A stretch of DNA of 38,451 nt, from assembly GCF_003333265.1 (NCBI RefSeq), contig NZ_QOLB01000034.1:1-38451 (forward strand), read 5' to 3'. The notes under the pieces are model-generated. The model was not told the DNA's origin and searched no databases. It saw nothing but the letters and a program-made list of their open reading frames with translations. The first letter of the stretch is position 1. Each line of letters starts with the position of its first letter. This stretch comes from Candidatus Halocynthiibacter alkanivorans. GTDB taxonomy: Bacteria > Pseudomonadota > Alphaproteobacteria > Rhodobacterales > Rhodobacteraceae. Positions 1 through 9,296 of this stretch are shown here, in pieces. Position numbers and translations under genes: made by a program.

Positions 1-305
1 TTGCCCTTGCAAGGGGCCCGTGCTGACGGAAATCCTGAACCGCGACCTTCGTGCATTTCAGCGACGCGCCAGTTCAACATGACGCTGCATGTCTGGACCG
101 CACGCCTCACGAGTTTTTTTGCATAGCGGTCCGGTAGTCGAAAAATATGGCGATTTATGCAATAATCAGTGGTGACGCCATTGTTTGCCAGGGAAATGAA
201 AATTTCTGAAATGCGAACAGCTGCGCCGCCAGAGAACTGAGAGCCGGGCAATCAAACAGCGCAAATTGAGGGAGCAGAAAGGAATTACCGAAGAAAGGAC
301 ATAAA
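1..305. other. Left edge, no gene seen
   Basis: I find no supported gene here. The only structure is a 12-base perfect palindrome at positions 4-15 (CCCTTGCAAGGG), which could be part of a terminator of a gene beyond the edge. The stretch before position 306 supplies the ribosome binding site (AAGGA, about 296-300) of the next gene. Two minus-strand open frames that start inside the next gene and run back into this stretch have the poor composition of antisense shadows. Confidence 0.4.
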
Positions 306-857
306 ATGCTGAATGGAAAATTTGATTTTGGTGAGGGCGTCAGCGCGTCGAGCCGGGCCACAGGTGTCCAGTCTGAAAGGCCACCAGGGGCGCGCCAGCT
401 TGCTAAACTTTCCGCGGCCGTGCTGTTTGCTGTGTTGTTGATTTCGCCCGTTGATCGTGCATTTGCGGACACTCCTGTCACCTCTGCACAGAGCGACACA
501 GTCTCCGCTGAAGCGTCTGAGAGCTGGATTCAAGATGTCTTGGGACGTCTTGGTAATTCGGGCGGCTTTTCAGCAAATACTCTTTTTGCTCCGGGCGAAC
601 AAATCATTCTCGCGCAAACGGATGTGAATGCAGTGTGCACCAGTTTCCGGTCAGGGGATGCCTGGAAGGTGCTCCCACCAGGAGGCGAGGCAAGAAGCAC
701 CTGCGGACCGGCATTCATGACGTACAGGGGCGGGGGGTATGGGATCATATGTAAACCAGCCAGAAAGGGCGTTACTGATGTGCAGAAGGACAATGCTCAA
801 GATGCACTGGAGGCGTTTCAGTTTCATTGCAAGTGTTCAACTCAATGCAAACCCTGA
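306..857 (+). CDS. Hypothetical exported cysteine-rich protein
   Basis: The 183-residue product is not recognised. A hydrophobic stretch at about residues 32-48 followed by a small-residue Ala-Phe-Ala site near 52-54 resembles a signal peptide or membrane anchor behind an unusually long N-terminal region of about 30 residues with no alternative Met. The mature part carries six cysteines, three of them in a C-terminal cluster (HCKC...QC), which fits a disulfide-bonded periplasmic or secreted protein. The start is supported by an AAGGA site five bases upstream of ATG. It stands alone and converges on the DUF882 gene. Function unknown. The signal peptide is visible by composition only, and the gene call rests on the start site and codon use. 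Confidence 0.55.
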   Translation: MLNGKFDFGEGVSASSRATGVQSERPPGARQLAKLSAAVLFAVLLISPVDRAFADTPVTSAQSDTVSAEASESWIQDVLGRLGNSGGFSANTLFAPGEQIILAQTDVNAVCTSFRSGDAWKVLPPGGEARSTCGPAFMTYRGGGYGIICKPARKGVTDVQKDNAQDALEAFQFHCKCSTQCKP

Positions 858-902
858 CGGGCAATCAGTGAATTCATCATAGTCTTGCGGTGCCGCCAGG
901 GA

Positions 903-932
903 ACACCGCATCCGGCTGCCGTGAGGCGGTGT
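903..932. terminator. Hairpin between convergent genes
   Basis: A seven-base perfect stem (ACACCGC at 903-909 with GCGGTGT at 926-932) encloses a 16-base loop in the space between two convergent genes. There is no clear U-run on either side, so termination is only a guess. Confidence 0.3.
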
Positions 933-1101
933 CCAGTTATACCTCTGTCCGGCGTTTTGCCGGCTTGCCTGCTCAACGCGGGGCCAGCCCGGACAGATCG
1001 CAATTTTTGGATTTAACTTAGTCCGGCAATATCAGGCGGCCGGAAACCAGTCAGGCCAGCCGGTCGCGCGTGCGACGCAATAGCATTGTTGTAAGTCGGA
1101 T

Positions 1102-1671
1102 TTAACCGTTCCAGGTGCGGACCGGGCCACTGTCCATATGGACGAAGTTGGAGCCGCGATATTTGCCGACACCACCGGCGGAAACCGCCCGGGCTGCTTG
1201 GGCCATCTGCGTGACGGAACGCGATTTCAGACGCAGATCAGCGGCCTGGCCCTTCATGTGCAGCGAGTTCTTGGCGACGCCGCGCGAGTTGCGCCGCAAC
1301 ATGGCGTTGGTTTTGGGGGAGCGGTAACCCGACAGCATCAGATAGGGTTCGCTGGTGTCCATCAGGGACAGAGAAGCTGCCATAATATCGAGCGTGCGGG
1401 TGTCGATATCGATGGAGGTCCCGGTGCGCCAGTCGCGCATAAAGTAGTTAACTTCTTTCAGCGCTTCTTTGATGTATTTTCCGTCGATCCAATACACAGT
1501 GTTAAGGCTTTCGCCGGTCCGCCCGGAATACATGGAGATGCGGCGAATGTCTCCGCCGCCGCGCAGGAACCCTGCTGCAGAGGAGAATGTTGGCGCCGAA
1601 ACAACCGCTGTTGCCGCGAAAGCGCCCAGCAGGCCGCGCCGTGTGAAACCCATAGTTTTATTGCTCATCAT
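1102..1671 (-). CDS. DUF882 / M15-type peptidase, Tat-exported
   Basis: This 189-residue protein belongs to the DUF882 (YcbK-like, Peptidase_M15_2) family of zinc-dependent murein peptidases. The N-terminus has a twin-arginine signal (TRRGLLG at about residues 10-16, then a hydrophobic stretch and an AAG site), so it is probably exported folded by Tat. The M15 metal-site elements are visible: SGYRSP, then S-x-H-M-K-G-x-A-x-D near residue 137, and a final V-H-x-D near the C-terminus. Length matches the family. The start has a GAAAAGAAG site; ATG at 1671 or 1668 are both possible. It is divergent from the L,D-transpeptidase gene, another cell-wall enzyme, which suggests a shared theme of peptidoglycan remodelling. 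The exact bond cleaved cannot be read from sequence. Confidence 0.85.
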   Translation of the reverse strand: MMSNKTMGFTRRGLLGAFAATAVVSAPTFSSAAGFLRGGGDIRRISMYSGRTGESLNTVYWIDGKYIKEALKEVNYFMRDWRTGTSIDIDTRTLDIMAASLSLMDTSEPYLMLSGYRSPKTNAMLRRNSRGVAKNSLHMKGQAADLRLKSRSVTQMAQAARAVSAGGVGKYRGSNFVHMDSGPVRTWNG

Positions 1672-1990
1672 CTTCTTTTCGCGAGTCCCGTCGCTACCTG
1701 TGTGCCACTATTGATGCGGCTTTACCTGCCACCTCATCCCGAAGGTGTGTCCGTCTTATGACATGGTTTGTTAATCAAACAAAGATGCGATTCCCTGGCT
1801 GTGCGGATATCGGCCAAAATAGGCAAAATTTTGCGCAATCTGCTTCGCATTATGCTTAACGCACTGTGGCAAATCCGCCGGAATAGTGCCGAAAAACTGA
1901 TTTATGTCGAAGAAGTGTAAACTTTCCCCGTTTAATATATGCTGGAATGGGCCAGGCCCAGGTGTGTTGTACAAGCAGTGTGAGGACGAA
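1672..1990. promoter_or_regulatory. Divergent control region of two cell-wall genes
   Basis: The 319-base space separates the divergent DUF882 and L,D-transpeptidase genes. It is AT-richer than its flanks and holds two symmetric elements: an inverted repeat TTTGTT-AATCA-AACAAA at 1767-1783 and a perfect palindrome GCAAAATTTTGC at 1823-1834. Either could be a regulator site or a promoter spacer element. No convincing -35/-10 pair with standard spacing was found. Confidence 0.35.
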
Positions 1991-3628
<1,638 letters not shown>

Positions 3629-3652
3629 ACCGGCCAATATTTACGACATATC

Positions 3653-3672
3653 CCGGGGGCTCAGGCCCCCGG
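3653..3672 (+). terminator. Terminator hairpin after L,D-transpeptidase
   Basis: A perfect eight-base GC-rich stem (CCGGGGGC with GCCCCCGG) closes on a TCAG tetraloop 25 bases after the stop codon. The downstream tract is ACTCATTTAT, only partly U-rich, so it may be an imperfect intrinsic terminator. Confidence 0.65.
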
Positions 3673-3780
3673 ACTCATTTATGCCTGTGTTGTTACTGGA
3701 ACGCCTGACGGTGCGGTCTTTTCAGCCGCAGCAAAACCACCTATCAGTGAGCCAGCAAATTCTTCAGGCCCGAGGGCAAT

Positions 3781-4875
3781 ATGGCACAGTTTTCAATTGG
3801 CGAGATATCACAGGCCCTTGGCGCTGTAGCTGTCGGTGATACCAGCCTCCGGGTCAGCGGCGCGGCGGAACCTGCGGACGCGACAGAAACCCAACTGGCA
3901 CTGGCAATGGACCCGAAATATGCCGCGGGCCTCGCTGAGGGAAAAGCGCGCGCTGCGATGCTATGGGCCGATGCCGAATATAGCGACTTCGGGCTGGAGG
4001 CTGCAATCCTGGTGCCACGCGCCCGTTTCGCCATGTCCGGGCTGACAATGATGCTGGACGCGGGCCCCGAAATCGCAACTGGTGTGCATGCGATGGCCGT
4101 CGTTGATGCCAGCGCCAAAATTGCGGAGGGCGCCGCGATTGCCGCCTTTGTCACCATTGGCCGCAATGTGCGCATCGGGCGCAATGCCAGGATCGACAGC
4201 CATGTCTCCATTGCGGCAGATACGGTGATCGGCGATGATGCGCTGATCCTGTCCGGGGTTCGCATCGGTGCGTCTGTCCGTATTGGCGACCGCATTATCG
4301 CGCAGCCTGGCTGTGTCATTGGCGCCGACGGGTTTTCTTTTGTGACAGCGGAAAAGTCGACAGTTGAAACCGCACGCGAAACGCTGGGCGATACCAAAGA
4401 CGCCAGTGCGCAGTCCTGGATCCGCATTCATTCCATCGGCAGTGTTGAGATCGGCGATGACGTTGAGATCGGCGCCAACAGCACCATCGACCGGGGCACG
4501 GTCAAAGCCACCCGGATCGGCTCCGGCACCAAGCTCGACAACCTGGTTCAGGTTGCGCACAACGTGCAGATCGGACGGGATTGCCTGCTTTGTGGTCAGG
4601 TCGGCATCGCCGGTTCGACCCGGATCGGAGACAGTGTGGTTCTGGGCGGTCAGGTCGGTGTTGTTGACAATATCTCTGTTGGCAGTGGTGTGATCGCGGG
4701 CGCGGGCACCATGATCCTGTCCAACGCGCCGGCAGGGCGGGTGCTGATGGGGTATCCCGCGGTGAAAATGAACAGCCACATTGAGAGTTACAAAGCGCTG
4801 CGCCGGCTGCCGCGTTTGTTCCGCGAAGTGGAGCGGTTGCAGAAATCAGTTTCAAAGCACAGCGACACAGAGTAA
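3781..4875 (+). CDS. lpxD: LpxD-type UDP-3-O-acylglucosamine N-acyltransferase
   Basis: LpxD transfers a 3-hydroxyacyl chain from acyl carrier protein to the 2-amino group of UDP-3-O-acylglucosamine, the third step of lipid A synthesis, in the cytoplasm. The 364 residues show an N-terminal uridine-binding domain (about 1-100), then many left-handed beta-helix hexapeptide repeats of the I-G-x-x-x-x-I type, and a C-terminal helix. The expected catalytic histidine lies in the conserved [10 protein letters not shown] segment (His260). The start has GAGG five bases upstream. It is followed within 31 bases by an acyl carrier protein and a ketoacyl synthase. The usual alphaproteobacterial neighbours (bamA, fabZ, lpxA, lpxB) are absent, so this may be a second, specialised copy. 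Confidence 0.9.
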   Translation: MAQFSIGEISQALGAVAVGDTSLRVSGAAEPADATETQLALAMDPKYAAGLAEGKARAAMLWADAEYSDFGLEAAILVPRARFAMSGLTMMLDAGPEIATGVHAMAVVDASAKIAEGAAIAAFVTIGRNVRIGRNARIDSHVSIAADTVIGDDALILSGVRIGASVRIGDRIIAQPGCVIGADGFSFVTAEKSTVETARETLGDTKDASAQSWIRIHSIGSVEIGDDVEIGANSTIDRGTVKATRIGSGTKLDNLVQVAHNVQIGRDCLLCGQVGIAGSTRIGDSVVLGGQVGVVDNISVGSGVIAGAGTMILSNAPAGRVLMGYPAVKMNSHIESYKALRRLPRLFREVERLQKSVSKHSDTE

Positions 4876-4906
4876 ATCTGCTTTAAGATGAGGCGAGGGG
4901 CGTATC

Positions 4907-5173
4907 ATGTCGGAAGCAATAAGAATAAAAGTTTTTGAAATCATCGCGGAGCAGGCTGTTCTGGATGTTTCTGACATTTCGCCGGAGCAGACTTTGGAGG
5001 ATCTGGGCATCGACTCTATGGGGCTGGTTGAAAGCATTTTTGCCATCGAAGAGGCCTTTGACATCCAAATCCCGTTTAACGCCAATGATCCCAGGCAGGG
5101 GGGCTTTGATATCTCCACTGTTGCCACCATCGTTGAGGCCGTCAGCAAGCTGGTGGCCGGGCAGGCGCAATGA
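4907..5173 (+). CDS. Acyl carrier protein
   Basis: This 88-residue acidic protein is an acyl carrier protein: the phosphopantetheine attachment motif G-I-D-S-M lies at residues 34-38 with Ser37 as the modified residue. It is longer than housekeeping AcpP (about 78) and has an insertion after helix II (around residues 55-70), a feature shared with specialised carriers such as AcpXL. A GAGGGG site precedes the start. The stop overlaps the start of the ketoacyl synthase (ATGA), so the two are translationally coupled and it probably serves that enzyme and the upstream LpxD. Its acyl chain is not known; a dedicated hydroxy- or long-chain carrier is inference. Confidence 0.88.
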   Translation: MSEAIRIKVFEIIAEQAVLDVSDISPEQTLEDLGIDSMGLVESIFAIEEAFDIQIPFNANDPRQGGFDISTVATIVEAVSKLVAGQAQ

Positions 5174-6378
5174 AACGGGTTGTCATCACCGGGGCTGGTA
5201 CCATCAACGCGCTCGGAGGCGATGTTTCTTCGACTTTTGAAGCGATGGCCGAAGGCCGCTGCGGTATTTCTCAGCTCGAGTTTCGCGATGTCGACCGGCT
5301 GTCGATCAGTATCGGTGGTCAGGTGCATGGCTGGGACGCGGAAACAACGTTCAACCGCCAGCAGATCGCCCTCTATGACCGGTTTACCCAGTTCGCCCTG
5401 GTGGCGGCCAAACAGGCCGTGGCGCAATCCGGGCTGGTCTTCACCGGTGAACTTGCGGCGAGATCCGGCGTGATCCTGGGCAATTCCGGCGGCGGTATGA
5501 ACACGCTCGATGATAATTACCGCTCGGTCTATGAGGACGGCAAAAACCGGGTGCACCCTTTCGTGGTGCCCAAGCTGATGAACAATGCCGCAGCCAGCCA
5601 TGTCTCGATGACCTATAATCTCAAAGGCCCGAGTTTTACCGTTTCCACCGCCTGTGCCTCGTCCAATCACGCGATGGGGCAGGCGTTCTATATGATCCGC
5701 TCCGGCATGGCGACCTGCATGCTGAGCGGTGGCTCTGAAGCGATGCTGTGTTTTGGCGGAGTGAAAGCCTGGGAAGGTCTGCGGGTGATGTCAAAAGACG
5801 CCTGCCGTCCGTTTAGCGCCGACCGCAATGGTATGGTGCAGGGCGAGGGCGCGGCGGTGTTTGTCTTTGAAGAATATGAGCATGCCAGGGCACGTGGGGC
5901 TGAAATTCTCGCCGAAGTGGTCGGATTTGCGATGACCTCTGACGCCTCTGATATTGTGATGCCGTCCAAACAGGGCGCTGCGCGGGCGATTGCCGGCGCG
6001 ATACAAGACGCCGGGCTGGGTCCGGATAATGTGGCCTATATCAACGCGCATGGCACCGGCACGGCCGCAAACGACAAAACAGAATGTGCGGCGATTTCGG
6101 ATGTGTTTGGCGCTGGCGCCGATCAGCTGTTGATCTCCTCGACCAAATCAATGCACGGACACCTGATCGGCGGCACCGGGGCGGTTGAGCTTCTGGCCTG
6201 TATTATGGCGCTGAAAGACGGGGTGATCGCGCCCACAATCGGTTATCGGGAACCCGACCCCGAATGCGCGCTGGACGTTGTGCCCAACGAGGCACGCGAA
6301 GCAGATGTCGAGGTGTGCCTGTCCAATGCGTTTGCCTTTGGCGGATTGAATGCGGTGATTGCACTGCGCCGGGTGTAG
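5170..6378 (+). CDS. Beta-ketoacyl-ACP synthase, FabF-like
   Basis: The 402-residue thiolase-fold enzyme condenses malonyl-ACP with an acyl primer, extending a fatty acyl chain. The catalytic triad is visible: Cys162 in S-T-A-C-A-S-S, His294 in N-A-H-G-T-G-T, and His331 in S-M-H-G-H-L-I-G-G. The C-terminal S-N-A-F-A-F-G-G-L-N loop is also typical. The third motif reads SMHGHLIGG, not the SMTGHLLGA usual for housekeeping FabF, which points to a divergent subfamily. It overlaps the ACP gene by four bases and ends 16 bases before a terminator. Together with the ACP and LpxD it probably makes a special acyl chain; that link is inferred from the operon. Confidence 0.88.
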   Translation: MKRVVITGAGTINALGGDVSSTFEAMAEGRCGISQLEFRDVDRLSISIGGQVHGWDAETTFNRQQIALYDRFTQFALVAAKQAVAQSGLVFTGELAARSGVILGNSGGGMNTLDDNYRSVYEDGKNRVHPFVVPKLMNNAAASHVSMTYNLKGPSFTVSTACASSNHAMGQAFYMIRSGMATCMLSGGSEAMLCFGGVKAWEGLRVMSKDACRPFSADRNGMVQGEGAAVFVFEEYEHARARGAEILAEVVGFAMTSDASDIVMPSKQGAARAIAGAIQDAGLGPDNVAYINAHGTGTAANDKTECAAISDVFGAGADQLLISSTKSMHGHLIGGTGAVELLACIMALKDGVIAPTIGYREPDPECALDVVPNEAREADVEVCLSNAFAFGGLNAVIALRRV

Positions 6379-6394
6379 TTTGATTTGCAAATAA

Positions 6395-6421
6395 AAACGC
6401 CGCCCGGTGAAGGCGGCGTTT
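6395..6421. terminator. Bidirectional terminator
   Basis: A ten-base stem (AAACGCCGCC at 6395-6404 with GGCGGCGTTT at 6412-6421) with a seven-base loop separates convergent genes. On the minus strand the stem is followed by TTTTTATTTG, a good U-tract, so it terminates the IalB-family gene well and probably also the ketoacyl synthase operon. Confidence 0.85.
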
Positions 6422-6441
6422 CAAAGACAAGACCGCGCTGA

Positions 6442-7059
6442 TTATTGCGCCGCGAGTTCTTTCAGTCTGGCGTCCCGCGCATGGTTGGCCTCGGTCACGG
6501 CGTCATATCCGGCAGTGAAACCTTTGAGCGAAATGTTCAGGCCAATGCGCTTGTCGGGGGCCCGCAATGGCACCAGGGTCAACTCGCCGCTGGCGCCGGC
6601 TTTCATTGACGCAATATCCGCACCGCTCAGCGCGATACGGGCGTAACAGCTGTTCGGATCACAATAGGTGAACGGGTAGCGTTTGGCTGTACCCTGATCG
6701 AACGAAATAGTGATCTGCTGATTCAACAGGGTCTCGAGCGGTGTCACCACCGTGGCGCCGGCTTCGGCCTGGCCACCCTGGGGCAGTTTATACAGCGAAA
6801 TTTCGGCGACATTATTCCCGTCCCCGTCCTGCAGTGTCTGATACAGGTTGCAAGGATCGGTGCCATTGTCGGTCTTGATACAACGTACCGCCCAATCGCC
6901 TTGCAGAGAGGCAATATAAGGCTGCCCAACTGCACCTGCGCTGGCGACCTCTGTACCAGGTGACAACTGGGTGTCTACGGAAGAAACCTGCGCAGATGCC
7001 GCGGCAGCGAAGCCAAATGCAAATACTGCGGCGGTCAGGGAAGTCCGGATATTGGTCAT
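6442..7059 (-). CDS. Invasion-associated locus B (IalB) family protein
   Basis: The protein belongs to the IalB family, named from Bartonella and widespread in free-living alphaproteobacteria, where its role is not settled. From the ATG at 7059 it has 205 residues: a signal peptide (about 1-24, ending ASAQ), then the family core beginning G-D-W-A-V-R-C and carrying four cysteines (R-C-I, P-C-N and the Y-C-D-P-N-S-C pair) that probably form disulfides in the periplasm. An ATG seven codons upstream is possible but lacks a binding site, whereas GGA lies six bases before the chosen start. It stands alone, with a strong terminator behind it. Confidence 0.85.
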   Translation of the reverse strand: MTNIRTSLTAAVFAFGFAAAASAQVSSVDTQLSPGTEVASAGAVGQPYIASLQGDWAVRCIKTDNGTDPCNLYQTLQDGDGNNVAEISLYKLPQGGQAEAGATVVTPLETLLNQQITISFDQGTAKRYPFTYCDPNSCYARIALSGADIASMKAGASGELTLVPLRAPDKRIGLNISLKGFTAGYDAVTEANHARDARLKELAAQ

Positions 7060-7191
7060 GCTGGGTCCATTTGTTGCCATGAAATCAATTGGCTCAGCTT
7101 TATCACGCTGTCCCGGAACTGTCAGTTGGAAAGTGAAAGCAAAGCGGGCTTCTGCCGATGCTTCACCGCGCGCAAAGCGGGCGCAGAAAAT

Positions 7192-7277
7192 AGAAAAAGG
7201 GTCCTGAAACCAGAACCCTTTTCCATTCGTTTCTCCCCGTCGGACGGGCCGACTTATTATTGTCGAGGAGGCTAAGT
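7192..7277 (-). ncRNA. Small RNA candidate 2, anti-SD hairpin loop
   Basis: Read on the minus strand, a stem GACTTA (7273-7278) with TAAGTC (7251-7256) closes a 16-base loop containing GCCTCCTC, a match to the 16S anti-Shine-Dalgarno. A five-base hairpin (CCCGT with ACGGG, 7236-7248) follows. A terminator comes next: stem AAAAGGGT with ACCCTTTT (7195-7222), an inner three-base stem and a U-rich tail. A heat-shock-like promoter sits just upstream. The layout resembles the CcsR/cuckoo small RNAs of alphaproteobacteria (CCUCC-loop hairpins in tandem copies, RpoH control in Rhodobacter). No long frame occupies the strand. Ends are estimated from structure. Confidence 0.55.
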
Positions 7278-7280
7278 CAC

Positions 7281-7306
7281 CAATATGGATCCGTCAACAG
7301 TCTCAA
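7281..7306 (-). promoter_or_regulatory. Possible RpoH-type promoter of small RNA 2
   Basis: On the minus strand TTGAGA (7301-7306) is followed after 12 bases by CCATATTG (7281-7288). This resembles the sigma-32 pattern CTTGAAA, 11-16 bases, CCCCATNT. The predicted start would fall at the first hairpin of the small RNA. Confidence 0.4.
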
Positions 7307-7374
7307 TGAAATTAATGTGATGTCATCTGAAATCCCCGGCGGGACGCGGCGCATGCACTGCCTGAGCGCAGAGC

Positions 7375-7446
7375 AAAAAAGACCGCGCCAGGGGCGCGGC
7401 CAGTCTGACAGGGAGGAAGTCAATCCAGCCCGGGAAATCCCGGGGC
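7375..7446 (-). ncRNA. Small RNA candidate 1, anti-SD hairpin loop
   Basis: Three hairpins follow one another on the minus strand. First comes CCCGGG-ATTT-CCCGGG (7429-7444). Second is a short TGAC/GTCA stem (7406-7422) presenting the loop TTCCTCCCT. Third is an intrinsic terminator, CCGCGCC/GGCGCGG (7383-7399) with a three-base loop, followed by six U (7375-7380). The loop of the second hairpin is complementary to a Shine-Dalgarno sequence, as in cuckoo/CcsR RNAs. No clear promoter was found right upstream, so it might be processed from a transcript of the small ORF at 7538-7726. The 5' end could extend to about 7460. Confidence 0.5.
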
Positions 7447-7537
7447 GGATTAGTCTCATCCTTACATATGCGCGTTAATATTGTGTTGTTGTGGCGATTT
7501 GGCCCAGTAAATTAAGGGTGTCCAGTCCGATCCCGGC

Positions 7538-7726
7538 TCATTGCTGCACACCGGCGGCGGCATGATTGCGACCCGTGTGCGCTTGAAGATCCGCGCGAAA
7601 ACAGAATTTCCGGAGCAGGCTGCTGACCACATACGGCAGGAAATATGCCGGGATATCAACTTCTTGCTGCACAGGCCTGCGACGGTGACTGTCTGCATTG
7701 TTTTGCATGTTTGCAGCGGCATTCAT
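7538..7726 (-). CDS. Possible small protein upstream of small RNAs
   Basis: A 62-residue frame with codon use better than the overlapping alternative frame lies between the CorC-like gene and the small RNA candidates, in the same direction. The product has a polar N-terminus with an Arg-Arg-Arg stretch, a hydrophobic middle (about residues 24-38) and a basic tail. In Rhodobacter the CcsR RNAs follow a small DUF1127 gene, but this product does not show the DUF1127 motif. No good ribosome binding site is visible before 7726; a second ATG at 7708 is no better. Treat as unproven. The rest of the space up to 7946 shows nothing else. Confidence 0.25.
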   Translation of the reverse strand: MNAAANMQNNADSHRRRPVQQEVDIPAYFLPYVVSSLLRKFCFRADLQAHTGRNHAAAGVQQ

Positions 7727-7946
7727 GATTGTCGTGCGCGTATCCAGTGCTGAATCTGTCCTGGATTTTATTTGCCCCTGCGTCAACTTTGTGGCCGCAA
7801 AACCGGAGACTTCGGCGGAACTCAGGTCAGCGACTCCGGAATATATACCCGTCGACGACTGTTTATGGCGCGTTTCTGCGGGCGTTCTGTGCCTGGCTGG
7901 CCGGGAGCAGAACGCCCCCGCGCCGCGCCGGCACCGGAAAATACCG

Positions 7947-9245
7947 TTACAGTGGCCGGATTTTAAGCAGGGTGATCCGGTTGTCGATGCGCCCCGAGAC
8001 TTCAAAACGAAAGCCATGGAAGGAAAACACCTGACCCGAAGTCGGTATCATCTGGGCTTCGTGGATCACCAGACCGGCAACGGTGTTTGCCTCCTCATCG
8101 GGCAACGACCAGTCCATGGACCGGTTCAGATCCCGGATCGTCATGCCACCCTCGACGATCCAGTCGCCCGCCTCGTCGCGGCGCAATTGCGCCTCCGGCT
8201 CCTGATCCATTTCATCGGTGATTTCTCCGACGATCTCTTCCAGAATGTCCTCCAGAGTGATCAACCCCTGCAAAGCGCCATATTCATCGACAACCAGGGC
8301 AAAATGGGTGTGGCGGCGCAGAAACTGGCGCATCTGGTCGTCAAGCGTGGTGGTTTCGGGGACAAAATAAGGCGACATCGCCACGTCCAGCAGATTAAAA
8401 CTGTCAATGCCGTCCGGGCCGCTGGACTGGGCCTCGTACATTGCGCGGGACAGGTCTTTGGCATGGATAACGCCAATGATGTTTTCCACATTCTCGCGAT
8501 AGATCGGCAGTCTGGTATGGGGCGAATTCAGGCATTGCTGCAGGATTCTGCGGGCCGGCAGGTCCGCGTCAACCATTTCGATCTGACTGCGGTGAAGCAT
8601 GATTTCTTCAACTGTGCGTTCCCCAAGGTCCAGCGCGCCAAGTAGCCGGTCGCGGTCTTCTTTCTCCACCGCACCCTCAGCATGTCCAAGTGAAATCGCG
8701 CCGGCAATTTCTTCGCGCACAGCCAGGATCTGACTGGTAGGATCAGTGCGCACGCCAAACAGCCACAAAATGCCGCGCACCAGCGTGCGCACCGAAGCGA
8801 CAACGGGCGAAAACACCAGGACCACCACGCCAATGGTACTTGCGACCCGGGACGCGGCGGTTTCCGGATTGGTGATCGCATAGGTTTTGGGAAGCACTTC
8901 GGCAAAGATCAGCACCAGCAGCGTCATCACCAGGGTGGCAAGTGCAACGCCGCTCTCTCCAAAGGCGCGGGTGAACAGGGCGGTGGCCAGCGAGGTCGCC
9001 AGGATATTGACAAGGTTGTTGCCCAGCAGAACCGAGCCGATCAGCCGTTCATTGTCCTCAGTTATGCCAAGCGCGCGTTTCGCCCCGCGGGAGCCCTTGT
9101 CGGCCTGGGCGCGCAACTTGCCGCGAGATGCGGCGGTCAACGCGGTCTCAGACCCGGAGAAAAATGCTGACAGGATCAGCAATACGACAATGGCACCTGC
9201 GGTGACCCAGAAGGCGGTATCAAACATAGTGCTGGTCTCGGTCAT
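7947..9245 (-). CDS. CorC/HlyC-family membrane protein (DUF21-CBS)
   Basis: This 432-residue protein belongs to the HlyC/CorC (HCC, CNNM-related) family of membrane proteins linked to divalent cation, mainly magnesium, transport or efflux. Order: DUF21 membrane domain with about four hydrophobic segments (residues about 5-180), including S-G-S-E-T-A-L-T-A and the conserved F-A-E-V-L-P-K; a pair of CBS domains (about 200-330), including the V-D-E-Y-G segment; and a C-terminal CorC_HlyC domain (about 345-425). The ATG at 9245 is chosen over ATG 9269 because AGGA lies nine bases upstream. It follows xerD by 51 bases in the same direction and may be cotranscribed. Confidence 0.88.
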   Translation of the reverse strand: MTETSTMFDTAFWVTAGAIVVLLILSAFFSGSETALTAASRGKLRAQADKGSRGAKRALGITEDNERLIGSVLLGNNLVNILATSLATALFTRAFGESGVALATLVMTLLVLIFAEVLPKTYAITNPETAASRVASTIGVVVLVFSPVVASVRTLVRGILWLFGVRTDPTSQILAVREEIAGAISLGHAEGAVEKEDRDRLLGALDLGERTVEEIMLHRSQIEMVDADLPARRILQQCLNSPHTRLPIYRENVENIIGVIHAKDLSRAMYEAQSSGPDGIDSFNLLDVAMSPYFVPETTTLDDQMRQFLRRHTHFALVVDEYGALQGLITLEDILEEIVGEITDEMDQEPEAQLRRDEAGDWIVEGGMTIRDLNRSMDWSLPDEEANTVAGLVIHEAQMIPTSGQVFSFHGFRFEVSGRIDNRITLLKIRPL

Positions 9246-9296
9246 GTGAAAAATCCTGTTGCATCCCATAGGTTATGGGGGTGCGTGCCGCAGATT

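Noticed and set aside
7265-7320. AGGAGG followed by an 11-codon plus-strand frame at 7286
   Set aside because: Thirteen bases separate AGGAGG from the ATG and the frame is very short; the AGGAGG is better explained as the complement of an anti-SD loop on the minus strand.
7698-8645. 315-codon plus-strand frame opposite the CorC-like gene
   Set aside because: Antisense to a gene with intact DUF21 and CBS motifs; no domain or binding site.
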